64,000 nucleotides of DNA, from contig NZ_QNUJ01000002.1 of the NCBI RefSeq assembly GCF_003574625.1, positions 487,334 through 551,333 of the forward strand. Direction: 5' to 3'. The notes under the pieces were generated by a model, which was not told the origin of the DNA, made no database searches, and saw only the letters and a program-made list of their open reading frames with translations. This DNA is from Shinella zoogloeoides. GTDB taxonomy: Bacteria; Pseudomonadota; Alphaproteobacteria; Rhizobiales; Rhizobiaceae. The position numbers were made by a program, and so were the translations under genes. Shown here one piece after another: positions 1 through 8,321 of the stretch (position 1 is its first letter; the number at the start of each line of letters is the position of its first letter).

Positions 1-1284
1 CGCCCAGATGAACATCAGCGCCGAGACGAGGACGACGGCGCCCGAGCCGAGGCGGACCCAGTAGAACAGCGAGAGCTGGTCCTGCACGTCCATGAAGCTT
101 TCGCCGAGCACGCGCTGCAGGTGGATCTGCACGACGCCCGCGAAGGTGAGCGCGAAGGTCATGACAGACATGGCCGTGCACATGATCCAGAAGCTGGCGA
201 TCGAGAGCCACTGGTTGTAGGGCTGGCGGCCGCGGATCTCGGGGATCGCATAGGCCATCATGGCGAGATTCAGCATCACATAGGCGCCGAAGAAGGCGAG
301 GTGCCCGTGCGCGGCGGTGACCTGCGTGCCGTGGCTGTAATAGTTCACCGACGACAGCGTGTGCAGGAAGCCCCAGACGCCCGCGCCGAAGAAGGCCATG
401 ACCGAGCAGCCGATCGACCAGAGCAGCGCCGCCTTGTTCGGATGGTTGCGGCCGGCCTTCCAGGTCATCACGAAGGTGAAGATGACCATGGTGAAGAAGG
501 GGGCCACTTCCAGCGTCGAGAACAGCGAGCCGATCCACTGCCAGTAGCCCGGCGCGCCGATCCAGTAATAATGGTGGCCGGTGCCGAGGATGCCCGAGAA
601 GAGGGCGAGGCCGACGATGACGTAGAGCCACTTTTCCACGACCTCACGGTCGATGCCGTTGATCTTGATCATCAGGAAGGCGAGCACGGAGGCCATGATC
701 AGCTCCCAGACGCCCTCGACCCACAGATGGATCACGTACCACCAGTACATCTTGTCGAGCGCGAGGTTCGCCGGGTTGTAGAAGGCGAAGAGGAAGAAGA
801 GGGCAAGGCCCCACAGGCCGAAGAGCAGGATGTTGATGACCGTGGTCTTGCGGCCCTTCAGCGCGGTCATGGTGATGTTGAAGAGGAACATCAGTACGAC
901 GACGACGATGCCGATCTTGGCGATGAAGGTCTGCTCGAGGAATTCGCGGCCCTCATGGATGCGGAACATGTAGCCGACGACCGTCAGCCCCGCCGCCACG
1001 AAGAACAGCCAGAACTGGAGGACGGCGAGCTTCGGGCTGAACAGCTCGGTCTCGGTCTCCTCCGGGATCATGTAGTAGGTCGCGCCCATGAAGCCCATGA
1101 GCAGCCACACGACGAGCGCATTGGTGTGAATCATGCGCACGATGTTGAAGGGCAGGAGCTCGGAGAGTGTGTTCGGCAGCACGTAGATCGTGCCGGCGAG
1201 GACCCCGAAGGCCACCTGGGCGAGGAACAGGCCGAGCGCGCCGTAGAAATACAGCATCGCGACCTTCTGTGTCTGATATTTCAT
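1..1284 (-). CDS. norB: Nitric oxide reductase subunit B, partial
   Basis: Catalytic subunit of the cytochrome c-dependent nitric oxide reductase, which reduces NO to N2O in the inner membrane during denitrification. The C-terminus lies beyond the window edge; 428 codons are present of about 447 usual. Visible family residues are the heme ligand His53, the non-heme iron ligands His185, His236 and His237, Glu189 near the active site, and the His325/His327 pair in AAHGHLAFFG. The sequence is strongly hydrophobic with many membrane helices. The start ATG at 1284 has a GAGGAG ribosome site and lies 24 bases after norC, so the two are co-transcribed. norQ and norD would be expected further left. 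Confidence 0.97.
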   Translation of the reverse strand, partial: MKYQTQKVAMLYFYGALGLFLAQVAFGVLAGTIYVLPNTLSELLPFNIVRMIHTNALVVWLLMGFMGATYYMIPEETETELFSPKLAVLQFWLFFVAAGLTVVGYMFRIHEGREFLEQTFIAKIGIVVVVLMFLFNITMTALKGRKTTVINILLFGLWGLALFFLFAFYNPANLALDKMYWWYVIHLWVEGVWELIMASVLAFLMIKINGIDREVVEKWLYVIVGLALFSGILGTGHHYYWIGAPGYWQWIGSLFSTLEVAPFFTMVIFTFVMTWKAGRNHPNKAALLWSIGCSVMAFFGAGVWGFLHTLSSVNYYSHGTQVTAAHGHLAFFGAYVMLNLAMMAYAIPEIRGRQPYNQWLSIASFWIMCTAMSVMTFALTFAGVVQIHLQRVLGESFMDVQDQLSLFYWVRLGSGAVVLVSALMFIWA

Positions 1285-1308
1285 GTCTTTTCTCCTCAGG
1301 CCTGTCGC

Positions 1309-1761
1309 TCAGCCGGCATCGTTCGGCGGCCAGTTCTGGGTCTTGATCCTGCTCGTCCATTCGAGGAAGTCGGCAAGATCGTTGAGTTCCTGTTCGGTGA
1401 GGTTGAACTGCGGCATCTGCCGCCGGCCCTCCGCCCCGCTCGGCTGGGCGGCCATCCAGGCCTTGAAGGCCTCGCGCGCACCCTCCGGGTCCTCCGCGCC
1501 ACCGTAGCGCTTCCACACATTGCCGAGCTCGGGCGCGAAATAGGCGCCTTCGCCCAGCAATGTGTGGCAGTTGATACAGGCGTTCTTTTCCCAGACGTGC
1601 TTGCCGCGGGTGACGCTGTCGGAGAGCGTCGCCTCGTCCGTCGAGGTGGTGCGCATGTAATAGTGCGAGTGGGCCGTAAGCCCCACGAAGATCGTGAAGA
1701 AGAAGATGGACCCGCCATAGAAGACGTTGCGGGCCCCGGTCTTGGTTAGGCGCTCTGCCAT
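1309..1761 (-). CDS. norC: Nitric oxide reductase subunit C (membrane cytochrome c)
   Basis: Small subunit of the NO reductase complex that passes electrons from periplasmic cytochromes to NorB. The 150-residue protein has one N-terminal membrane anchor (about residues 13-30) and a single heme c attachment site CINCH at 62-66. The probable axial methionine lies in RRQMPQFNLT near residue 113. Length and layout match NorC. It heads the norCB transcription unit; an NnrR/FNR-type box lies about 125 bases upstream of the start. Confidence 0.97.
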   Translation of the reverse strand: MAERLTKTGARNVFYGGSIFFFTIFVGLTAHSHYYMRTTSTDEATLSDSVTRGKHVWEKNACINCHTLLGEGAYFAPELGNVWKRYGGAEDPEGAREAFKAWMAAQPSGAEGRRQMPQFNLTEQELNDLADFLEWTSRIKTQNWPPNDAG

Positions 1762-1884
1762 CCCCTGGTCCTTTCCCTTGCCGAACCCGAGAGGCCCGGC
1801 GCCAAAACCCCGCCGATCGGTTGCCGGCGATCCCCTCGCCGGCCTGCGGGACGTCTCCGGTTCTAGCCGCGGGAGAAAAGCCTT

Positions 1885-1902
1885 CTTTGCGAATAGGCAA
1901 AG
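1885..1902. promoter_or_regulatory. NnrR/FNR-type box upstream of norC
   Basis: The near-perfect dyad TTTGCG-AATA-GGCAAA fits the TTTGCG-N4-CGCAAA pattern bound by CRP/FNR-family NO regulators (NnrR/Nnr) in rhizobial denitrification promoters. It lies between norF and norC and would let norCB be switched on by nitric oxide separately from norEF. The assignment rests on motif shape and position. Confidence 0.7.
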
Positions 1903-1916
1903 ACCGGGGCGGTTCG

Positions 1917-2192
1917 TCAGCCGATCAGGTTGATGGCGAGCGCGCGCACGAGCGCGAGGGAAAGCAGCGTCGCCGGCCAGGCGAGCAGCGCCGAGCGCAT
2001 GAAGCCGCGGTTCGTGCGCAGTTCCATGAAGTCGAGGATGACGAGGCGGCCCTTCGCATAGGCCATGACGAGCACGGCGGCGACCGGCACCAGCAGCCCG
2101 CCCGAAAGCCCGCCGACGAAGGCGCCGCCGGCGGCGAGCGTCAGCAGCATGGCAAGGGTGGCGAGGAACTGTTCGCGGGCCTGTCGGGTCAT
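1917..2192 (-). CDS. norF: NorF family membrane protein
   Basis: A 91-residue protein with about three membrane helices, of the small cytochrome-oxidase-subunit-IV-like type found as NorF beside norE. It is an accessory protein for assembly or full activity of the NO reductase and is not part of the purified NorCB core. It starts 10 bases after the end of norE and is surely co-transcribed with it. Identity relies on size, helix pattern and gene order; sequence conservation in this family is low. Confidence 0.85.
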   Translation of the reverse strand: MTRQAREQFLATLAMLLTLAAGGAFVGGLSGGLLVPVAAVLVMAYAKGRLVILDFMELRTNRGFMRSALLAWPATLLSLALVRALAINLIG

Positions 2193-2202
2193 CGGAAAAT
2201 CC

Positions 2203-2763
2203 TCAGGTCAGATAGATGATGGGGAACATGACCAGCCAGACGAGATCGATCGCGTGCCAGAGCGTCGCGATCATCACGACATTGCCGCGCGACGGCCGCC
2301 GGGCGACGAGAAGCAGGACCGCCGCGCCGAAGACGACATGCAGCAGATGGAAGCCGGTGACGAGGAAATAGAGTTCGGCAAGCGTGCCGAGAGCGCCGAC
2401 GCCCGCCTTCACTTCGAGCGTATATTCGAAGGCCTTCACCACGGCGAAGGCGAAGCCGAGCAGCGCCGCCAGGACGAGGGGACGGCGGGCCGCCCTTTCC
2501 CCGGCGCTGAGCCGCACCGCCAGCGCCGCCTGCCAGCCGCTCAGCACGAGTATGATGGTATTGGCGGCCGCAAGCCCGGGATGGAGATGGGCGCGAAACA
2601 GCGCCGCCCCTTGCGGATCGAGCACCGTCAACACCATGAAGGCGACGAGCAGCGCCCCGAAGACGGCCAGTTCGCTCCAGACCAGAATCCATAAAAGCAG
2701 GGAATCCGCTTCCCCGCTCTCCACCTTCGTTGCCGCCGTGCCGAGATCATTCGCTGCCGTCAT
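2203..2763 (-). CDS. norE: NorE, cytochrome c oxidase subunit III-like protein
   Basis: A 186-residue polytopic membrane protein of the heme-copper oxidase subunit III family (five or so helices; the late segment GFHLLHVVFGA is typical). NorE is an accessory protein that raises NO reductase activity or stability in denitrifiers. It is the first gene of norEF, with norCB following on the same strand. The NnrR/FNR-type box at 2796-2813 lies about 35 bases upstream of the start, a good spacing for NO-dependent activation. Confidence 0.92.
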   Translation of the reverse strand: MTAANDLGTAATKVESGEADSLLLWILVWSELAVFGALLVAFMVLTVLDPQGAALFRAHLHPGLAAANTIILVLSGWQAALAVRLSAGERAARRPLVLAALLGFAFAVVKAFEYTLEVKAGVGALGTLAELYFLVTGFHLLHVVFGAAVLLLVARRPSRGNVVMIATLWHAIDLVWLVMFPIIYLT

Positions 2764-2795
2764 GGCCTTTCCCTAGCAAGCCGGGCCTCGGCCTT

Positions 2796-2813
2796 CTTTG
2801 CGCAGGCACAAAG
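2796..2813. promoter_or_regulatory. NnrR/FNR-type box between norE and a divergent small gene
   Basis: The dyad TTTGCG-CAGG-CACAAA matches the box upstream of norC in its conserved half-sites. It sits between norE (minus strand) and a 51-codon gene (plus strand), so one activator site may serve both promoters. Confidence 0.7.
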
Positions 2814-2862
2814 ATGGACCCGGCGGAACGCGGCATGGTGGCGGCAGGAAAAGGATGGTTTC

Positions 2863-3018
2863 ATGAGCGACGCGCAGTTCGGCCTGATGGTCGCGGCCCC
2901 GGTGATTATCGGCTTTGCCCTCATGCTCTACCGCATGGGCGTGCTTCAGGGAGCAGGAACGCTTTCGGCCGTCGGCGCCTCGGTGGTCATCGCGGCCGTG
3001 CTGTTCTTCGGCCAGTAG
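2863..3018 (+). CDS. Small membrane protein divergent from norE
   Basis: A 51-residue open frame (starts MSDAQFGLMV, ends VLFFGQ) with a good ribosome site (AGGAAAAGGA) 7-8 bases before the ATG. It encodes two hydrophobic helices, about residues 8-22 and 33-49, with a short Tyr-Arg loop between. It shares an intergenic NnrR/FNR-type box with norE, so it is probably made under denitrifying conditions. I do not recognise a named family; a role in NO reductase assembly or the NO response is only inferred from position. Codon usage is typical of the replicon. Confidence 0.7.
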   Translation: MSDAQFGLMVAAPVIIGFALMLYRMGVLQGAGTLSAVGASVVIAAVLFFGQ

Positions 3019-3020
3019 GG

Positions 3021-3042
3021 GCCGCAGCTTCCAGGCTGCGGC
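3021..3042. terminator. Hairpin between convergent genes
   Basis: A perfect 8-bp stem GCCGCAGC/GCTGCGGC with a 6-base loop follows the small gene directly and also lies just past the end of the minus-strand receptor gene. There is no T-run, so this is at best a weak bidirectional terminator. Confidence 0.4.
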
Positions 3043-3052
3043 CTCACTGCGC

Positions 3053-6000
3053 CTAGAACCGGTAGTTCACGCCCAGCTTGATCTGGTCCATGCGGGGCTT
3101 ACCCTTCCATCGATAGGCGACGCCGTTGAGCTCCGGCGTCTCGAAGCTGCCATGCGTCAGGTTGGCGAAACTGTATTCGCCCGTGACGGTCACCTTGTCG
3201 GAAAGGGCATATTCGATGCCGCCGCCCGCCGTCCAGCCGGAGAAGCGGCTGCTGTCGGAGGCCTCGGACCAGACGAGCTCGCCGGCGATGCGCCGGGCGC
3301 GCTTATATTTGCCGTCCATGTCCGCCACGGCATAGCCCGCCTTGCCGAAGATCAGGATGTCGCCGATGGCATAGCCGATGCGCCCGTGCACGCCGGCGAA
3401 CCAGTTGGCGTCGACCTCCCCGCCCTGTATCCCGGTGATGACCATGTCCTTGTGGGTGTTCGACCAGGAGAATTCCCCGCCGACGCCGAGGACGACATTG
3501 TTGGCGAGCTGGTAGTCGTAGCCCATCTGGAAACCGGCGGCGTAGCCGGACGTGTCCCCGAAGCTGTAGTTCTGCGGGTTCATGCCGTTCTGGGAGAAAT
3601 CGGCCATCTGGAAACTGGTCAGCCCCGTGCCGGCATGAAGGCCGGCATGGAGACCGGTCCAGTCATAGGTGTCGGCATCGTCGAGGCCGAGCGCGCCTTC
3701 GAGGGAGGATGCGGAAAGATCGGTCGTCAGGCTGACGCGGATCGTCCGTCCCGGCGAGGGAACCCGCGTCAGGCTCAGCGGCTCGACATAATAGACGTCC
3801 GTGAGGTTCTCGACGGCAAGGCTGAGCGTCGCATAGTCGGTCAGCTTGTAGGACGCCCATACGTCGACGATGGTATAGGGCTTCCACGGAATCTGCGCGA
3901 TGAGGCTGGCGCCGCCCTGCCCCGGAGCCTGGGCGCTGGCGGCGCGCGGCCCGATATGGGAAAACCGGCTGCTCAGCGAAAGCCGCTCGTCCAGCATGGT
4001 CTGCGTCAGCGTCAGGTTCACCTGATATTCCGGCGGAACGTAGTTCGTGGCATAGTCGCTCGCTAGCGAGGAATTCGCGCATGTCGCGACGGTCACGCAA
4101 TATTCGACATTGGTGTAGTAGGAGCCGCCCAGCTCGGCGGTGAAGCCGCCGCGCTCGTAGCGCGCGGAAAGATCGACGCCCGAGAACTTCGCCTGCTCGA
4201 TATTGCGGATCCGCATGGTCGTGCTGTTGACCCGCGTCCGGTTGATATAGTCGTCGATCGTGCTGTCGAAATAGCCGACCTTCAGCCGCAGGCTGTCATC
4301 ATCGTCGAAGACGCCTTCCCTGGTGAGGTTCGTGCCGAATTCCCAGGTTTTCGAGGTTTCGGGCCGCAGGTTCGGATCGACGACCGTGGCGAAGCCGCCG
4401 GCCGATTCGAACAGGGACGGCAGGCGCGCGGCGTTCTTGTAGCTGCCATAGACGTTCCAGCCTTCGAGCGGCGTCACGGTCAGGGTGCTCGAATAATCGA
4501 GCGCATCGTCCGTCTGGACCGGGTCGGTATTGCCCGGAGCATTGTTGCGGGATTCGAAGCGATGGTAGCGCAGGCCGCCGTCGAGCTTGAGCCAGTCGAG
4601 CGCCTGCCAGCCCGCATTGGTGAAGGCCGAGGCCTCCCAACGCTCGCCGTTCCGCGGCGCGACATTTCCCCCGACATTCAGCGGCCGCGTCTCCTCGTGG
4701 AGATAGGACAGGCCGTATTGCAGGGAGATGTCGCCGAAGGACGTCTGGAAGCGCGAGGTGTTCGACAGGTCCGTGCCCCGCATCTGCGATTCCTTGGTGA
4801 TCGTGCCGTCGACCGCCTGCGTCTCCTCGTCGAGCCAGCTTCCCCACAGGTTCCACTTGAGATCGACGAGGTCGCTTTCGGGGTCCCAATGATAGCGGCT
4901 GGTCAGGGTATCGACGCGGATATGGGAGGGGTTGCGCTGGTAGGTCGAGTCGCTGTCGGTCGCCAGTTCCGTGGCATATTGTTCGCCGAAGGTGCTGTCA
5001 TAGAGCGAATAGCCGAGTTCCAGCGTGTGGTCGTCGCCCAAGCGCAGCGTTCCCTTCAGCAGGCCGGAATAGATGTCCTGCGAGGTGTTCAGGACCTCCT
5101 CGCCCGGAAGATAGATCGACAGGCCCTTCTCGTACCAGTCGAGCGCGCAATCGCGGCCGGCGGCGTCGTCGCATGCCGCCGGGCTCGGCGCGCCGCTGCC
5201 GTTCCTGCCCGCGTGGTAATTGCCGGAAACACGGCGCGAAAAGCCGCCGAGGATATCGACATTCTCGCTCCGTCCGGCGAGAACGAGGCTCGCCGAGCCC
5301 GAATTGATGCCGAAGAGGCCCGGACGGTCCACCTTGCTTCCCGGCAGCGTCCAGAGATAGCCGGCCGTGTCCCGTTCACCGGAGAGCGCCAGATGGCGCT
5401 TCGACAGGGACGTCCAGGGCGAGGTCGTGTTGCTGCTGCCCTCGATCTTCATGCGCGCGCCGAAATTCTCGCCTTCCGGGATGATGTCGTCGGCGTTCAG
5501 CGTGCGCATGCTGACCATGCCGCCGATCGCGCCGGCGCCGGTCGCGCTGGTGCTCGGTCCCTTCTCGACGGCGACGCCGCCGATGAAATCGGGATCGATG
5601 AAGGTCGAATTGGCAATGCCCTGATAGCCCCGGTACATCGCGGTCGAATTCTGCGCGCCATCGACCGTGACGGGAACGCGGCCCTGGCCCTGCAGGCCGC
5701 GGATGTTCGCGTCGATGCCGCCGCTGGCGCGGCTCTGGCCCGAATAGACGCCCGGCGCGCCCTTCAGGATATCGGCGGGGCTCGCCCCGCGATAGCGCTC
5801 GATCTGGTCGCCGGTGATATAGGCGCTCGAATCCGATGCGACATAGGGATCGTCGGCACCGTTGCCGGTGCGGGCGCCGTCGACCGTGATGGCCTCGAGC
5901 ACCGTCGATCCGTCCGCATCGGCCGCCGCGCCGTCGATGGTGCCCGTCGCCTGGAGATCGACCAGCGCCGCGGTCGTCGGGCCGGTCATGCGCACCGAGA

Positions 6001-6328
6001 GGCCGCTGCCGGCGATCAGCCGCCGCAGCGCCGCGGCGGGCGGCATCTGCCCGGAAACCGCCTGCGAGCGCTTGCCGGCAAGCGCGCTTGCGGAATAGCC
6101 GACCTGCCAGCCGGTCGCGCGAATGAAGGCATCGAGCGCATCGGGCAAGGGCTGGGCCGGGATGGAGAAGGCAACGCCCCTGGTCTCCATGGAGACGCGG
6201 CTCGTCTTCTGCTGGGCGACCGCCTCGGCGGGCGTCATCGCAACGCTCGCCAATACCGTCGACGCCAGAAGCGCCCAACGGGTCGTCCTGCTGCCATGCC
6301 TCTTGTCGATACCGCCGGCTTTCGCCAT
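3053..6328 (-). CDS. TonB-dependent receptor with C-terminal Omp25-like barrel
   Basis: Outer-membrane iron or heme uptake receptor of 1091 residues. In order: a signal peptide (1 to about 38), an STN signalling domain (about 50-112, as in FecA-type transducers), a plug domain (about 150-275) and a 22-strand barrel ending near residue 870 at GRTIRVSLTTDL. The plug features NIRGLQGQGRVPVTVDG resemble heme/hemoglobin receptors. Unusually, a further 206 residues follow from about 886 (DTYDWTGLHAG) and form a complete 8-strand Omp25/Omp31-type domain ending LGVNYRF. The STN domain and the fecR/fecI genes upstream indicate ligand-sensed self-regulation. The ligand is inferred, not shown. Confidence 0.93.
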   Translation of the reverse strand: MAKAGGIDKRHGSRTTRWALLASTVLASVAMTPAEAVAQQKTSRVSMETRGVAFSIPAQPLPDALDAFIRATGWQVGYSASALAGKRSQAVSGQMPPAAALRRLIAGSGLSVRMTGPTTAALVDLQATGTIDGAAADADGSTVLEAITVDGARTGNGADDPYVASDSSAYITGDQIERYRGASPADILKGAPGVYSGQSRASGGIDANIRGLQGQGRVPVTVDGAQNSTAMYRGYQGIANSTFIDPDFIGGVAVEKGPSTSATGAGAIGGMVSMRTLNADDIIPEGENFGARMKIEGSSNTTSPWTSLSKRHLALSGERDTAGYLWTLPGSKVDRPGLFGINSGSASLVLAGRSENVDILGGFSRRVSGNYHAGRNGSGAPSPAACDDAAGRDCALDWYEKGLSIYLPGEEVLNTSQDIYSGLLKGTLRLGDDHTLELGYSLYDSTFGEQYATELATDSDSTYQRNPSHIRVDTLTSRYHWDPESDLVDLKWNLWGSWLDEETQAVDGTITKESQMRGTDLSNTSRFQTSFGDISLQYGLSYLHEETRPLNVGGNVAPRNGERWEASAFTNAGWQALDWLKLDGGLRYHRFESRNNAPGNTDPVQTDDALDYSSTLTVTPLEGWNVYGSYKNAARLPSLFESAGGFATVVDPNLRPETSKTWEFGTNLTREGVFDDDDSLRLKVGYFDSTIDDYINRTRVNSTTMRIRNIEQAKFSGVDLSARYERGGFTAELGGSYYTNVEYCVTVATCANSSLASDYATNYVPPEYQVNLTLTQTMLDERLSLSSRFSHIGPRAASAQAPGQGGASLIAQIPWKPYTIVDVWASYKLTDYATLSLAVENLTDVYYVEPLSLTRVPSPGRTIRVSLTTDLSASSLEGALGLDDADTYDWTGLHAGLHAGTGLTSFQMADFSQNGMNPQNYSFGDTSGYAAGFQMGYDYQLANNVVLGVGGEFSWSNTHKDMVITGIQGGEVDANWFAGVHGRIGYAIGDILIFGKAGYAVADMDGKYKRARRIAGELVWSEASDSSRFSGWTAGGGIEYALSDKVTVTGEYSFANLTHGSFETPELNGVAYRWKGKPRMDQIKLGVNYRF

Positions 6329-6435
6329 TTCCCTGCCCCTTCAAACATCGTCGGATGCGGCGGCGGCATCCCCTGCCGCCGCCAATACCCATTCGACGTA
6401 AGCCGCCGGGCGATCTCACAAAAAAACTTGAGAAT

Positions 6436-7464
6436 TTATCGAAGGATTATGACGCCACCCGGAAGGCGGGTCCATTTCGCCCCGACGACTTCCGCCAGGC
6501 TGCGGATCGCGTTCTCGGCTTCGTCCAGGCGATAGTTGCCGCTGACCAGCACGTTCGCGGCGCGATCGTTCAGCGTGATGACCCGCCCGCCGTAATAGCG
6601 GGAGAGGTCGCGGATCACCGCGCCGAACGGCCTGGAATAGAAGATTACCCGTCCCTCGCGCCATGCAAGGTCACGCGCGGGATCGGCCGGACGGATGGGG
6701 GAGAGCGCATCCTCCTCCACCTCGATCATCTCGCCGGGCCGGAGTTCCACGCCCTGCCCGCGGTCCGGCAGGCGGGCGACATCGACCCGTCCGCGCTCCA
6801 GAACGACGCGGTCGCCTTCATCGCCGGAGCGGACGGCGAAGGACGTTCCCTTCACCTCGGCCTCGCCATAGCGCCCGGCGACCCTGAAAGGATGGGCCGG
6901 ATCGTGCCTGACGTCGAACCACGCCTCGCCGTCCAGCACGCGCACGTCGCGCCGGCCGTCGGCGAAGTCGAGCGCGACCGCGCTTGCCGTGTTCAGCAGC
7001 ATCCGCGAGCCGTCCGGCAGAGTGACATCCTTCTGCTCGCCGGCGGCCGTGAGGTAATCCGCCTGCCAGCGGATCAGGAGCGCGGGATATTCCAGCACGC
7101 CGACGACGAGAGCGATGCACGCGGCTATGGCCGCCACGGTCCTTATCCACGAACGGCGGCTTGCGGGAACGGGCCGGCGGCCCTGCGTGCCCTGCGCCCG
7201 CGCGAGGTTCTGCGAGGCGGCGGCGACCTCCGGCAGGTTCCAGATCCGCAGAAGTTCGGCATAGGCCCGCTCGTTCTGCGCGCTCTCGCCGCGCCAGCGG
7301 CCGAATGCCGCCAGCTCGGCCGGATCCTCGGCCCCCTGCAGGCGGACGAACCAGTCCAGCGCCTGGTCCGCGACGGACCCCGCATCTGCCGGCTCGATGC
7401 CCGGAACGTTCCGGTCGGGTTTCTCCAGGCTCAAAGCGCCCATCCCTTCTTCTTCGTTTGGCAC
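6436..7464 (-). CDS. fecR: FecR-type anti-sigma regulator
   Basis: A 342-residue inner-membrane signal transducer that relays receptor occupancy to the ECF sigma factor. The N-terminal cytoplasmic part (about 28-75, ALDWFVRLQGAEDPAELAAF) is the sigma-interacting region. One membrane helix lies near 107-126, followed by the FecR domain (about 140-235) and a C-terminal domain that contacts the receptor STN domain in the periplasm. It sits between fecI and the receptor gene on the same strand. An internal ATG at 7443 is an alternative start. Confidence 0.93.
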   Translation of the reverse strand: MPNEEEGMGALSLEKPDRNVPGIEPADAGSVADQALDWFVRLQGAEDPAELAAFGRWRGESAQNERAYAELLRIWNLPEVAAASQNLARAQGTQGRRPVPASRRSWIRTVAAIAACIALVVGVLEYPALLIRWQADYLTAAGEQKDVTLPDGSRMLLNTASAVALDFADGRRDVRVLDGEAWFDVRHDPAHPFRVAGRYGEAEVKGTSFAVRSGDEGDRVVLERGRVDVARLPDRGQGVELRPGEMIEVEEDALSPIRPADPARDLAWREGRVIFYSRPFGAVIRDLSRYYGGRVITLNDRAANVLVSGNYRLDEAENAIRSLAEVVGAKWTRLPGGVIILR

Positions 7465-7584
7465 GCCCTTCCACAGGATGACGTTTCAGCCCGCGCGATC
7501 TCACAACCAACCCTCGGACAGAGACGGTGTCCAGGGCGCATCGCGGGCAGGCTTGCCGTGCCGGGGCTTTGCTTCAACACGATT

Positions 7585-8100
7585 TCATCCTCGATCAAGG
7601 CGGCTGAAAAGGTCCCGCAGACTGCCCATGACGAGCTTGACGTCGTTGAAGACGGTGTTCGGGGAGACGCCGAGATGCTCCGCGATCCGGGGATAGGACC
7701 ATCCCTCCACCCTGCTCAGGAGCCAGACGCGCCGCGCCCGGTCCGGCAGTTGCGTGAGCAGGTCCTCGACATGCCGGAGCCTGTCGGCCTGGATCATCCG
7801 CTCCTCGGCCGAAGGCGTGGCGTCCGCCACGTCCAGCGCCGAAGGGTCCGCGGCATCCATGGTTTCGACATGGCCGCGCGTCCTGTTCTTGCGCAGGTAA
7901 TCGAGAGCGAGGTTGTGGGCGGTGCGATGGAGGAACGCCTCCACATGCTCGACCGGCCCCTTTTCCATGGCACGCCGCACACGCAGGTAGCTTTCCTGGG
8001 CAAGGTCCTCGGCGATCTGCGGATCGCGGACGACCCTGAGGGCCGTCGCCATCAGCGACCGGCGCATGCCGAGATAGATGCTTTCAAGATCAGCGGCCAC
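7585..8100 (-). CDS. fecI: FecI-type ECF sigma factor
   Basis: A 171-residue extracytoplasmic-function sigma factor. Sigma region 2 spans about residues 8-72 (PQIAEDLAQESYLRVRR and AHNLALDYLRKNR). Region 4 spans about 112-165 (LTQLPDRARRVWLLSRVEG, then the helix-turn-helix SYPRIAEHLGVSPNTV). It would direct transcription of the downstream TonB receptor when FecR signals. A RirA-type iron box lies about 52 bases upstream, so production is probably raised in iron limitation. Confidence 0.95.
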   Translation of the reverse strand: MAADLESIYLGMRRSLMATALRVVRDPQIAEDLAQESYLRVRRAMEKGPVEHVEAFLHRTAHNLALDYLRKNRTRGHVETMDAADPSALDVADATPSAEERMIQADRLRHVEDLLTQLPDRARRVWLLSRVEGWSYPRIAEHLGVSPNTVFNDVKLVMGSLRDLFSRLDRG

Positions 8101-8151
8101 GCTCTGCCTGCTACCAGTCCGGAAGTGGGCGACTACTAGACAGCAAAAACA

Positions 8152-8166
8152 TGACTTTCAAGTTCA
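8152..8166. promoter_or_regulatory. RirA-type iron-responsive (IRO) box before fecI
   Basis: The sequence TGACTTTCAAGTTCA fits TGA-N9-TCA, the IRO motif bound by the rhizobial iron regulator RirA. It lies in an A+T-rich promoter stretch 52 bases upstream of fecI. The motif is short and could occur by chance, but its position before an iron-starvation sigma factor supports it. Confidence 0.55.
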
Positions 8167-8321
8167 TATTTATGCGCGCGCCCCGATAAGCGGCACTCAT
8201 GTCCCCATGACAGCAACTTATTTGCGCCGCGGCATGTCGCAACATAGGCTTTCCCCATAGCCCGCAAACAAGACGGGCGCTGTGACGGGTACATCAGATC
8301 TGTCTCCAGAGAGGAATTTCC

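Noticed and set aside
121..1749. A 542-codon plus-strand frame opposite norB and norC
   Set aside because: It is a shadow of two clearly conserved genes; its translation is rich in Arg, His, Asp and Glu with no family features, as expected of antisense frames in GC-rich DNA.
4562..6535. A 657-codon plus-strand frame opposite the TonB receptor
   Set aside because: Low-complexity Arg/Ala/Asp-rich shadow of the receptor gene on the other strand.
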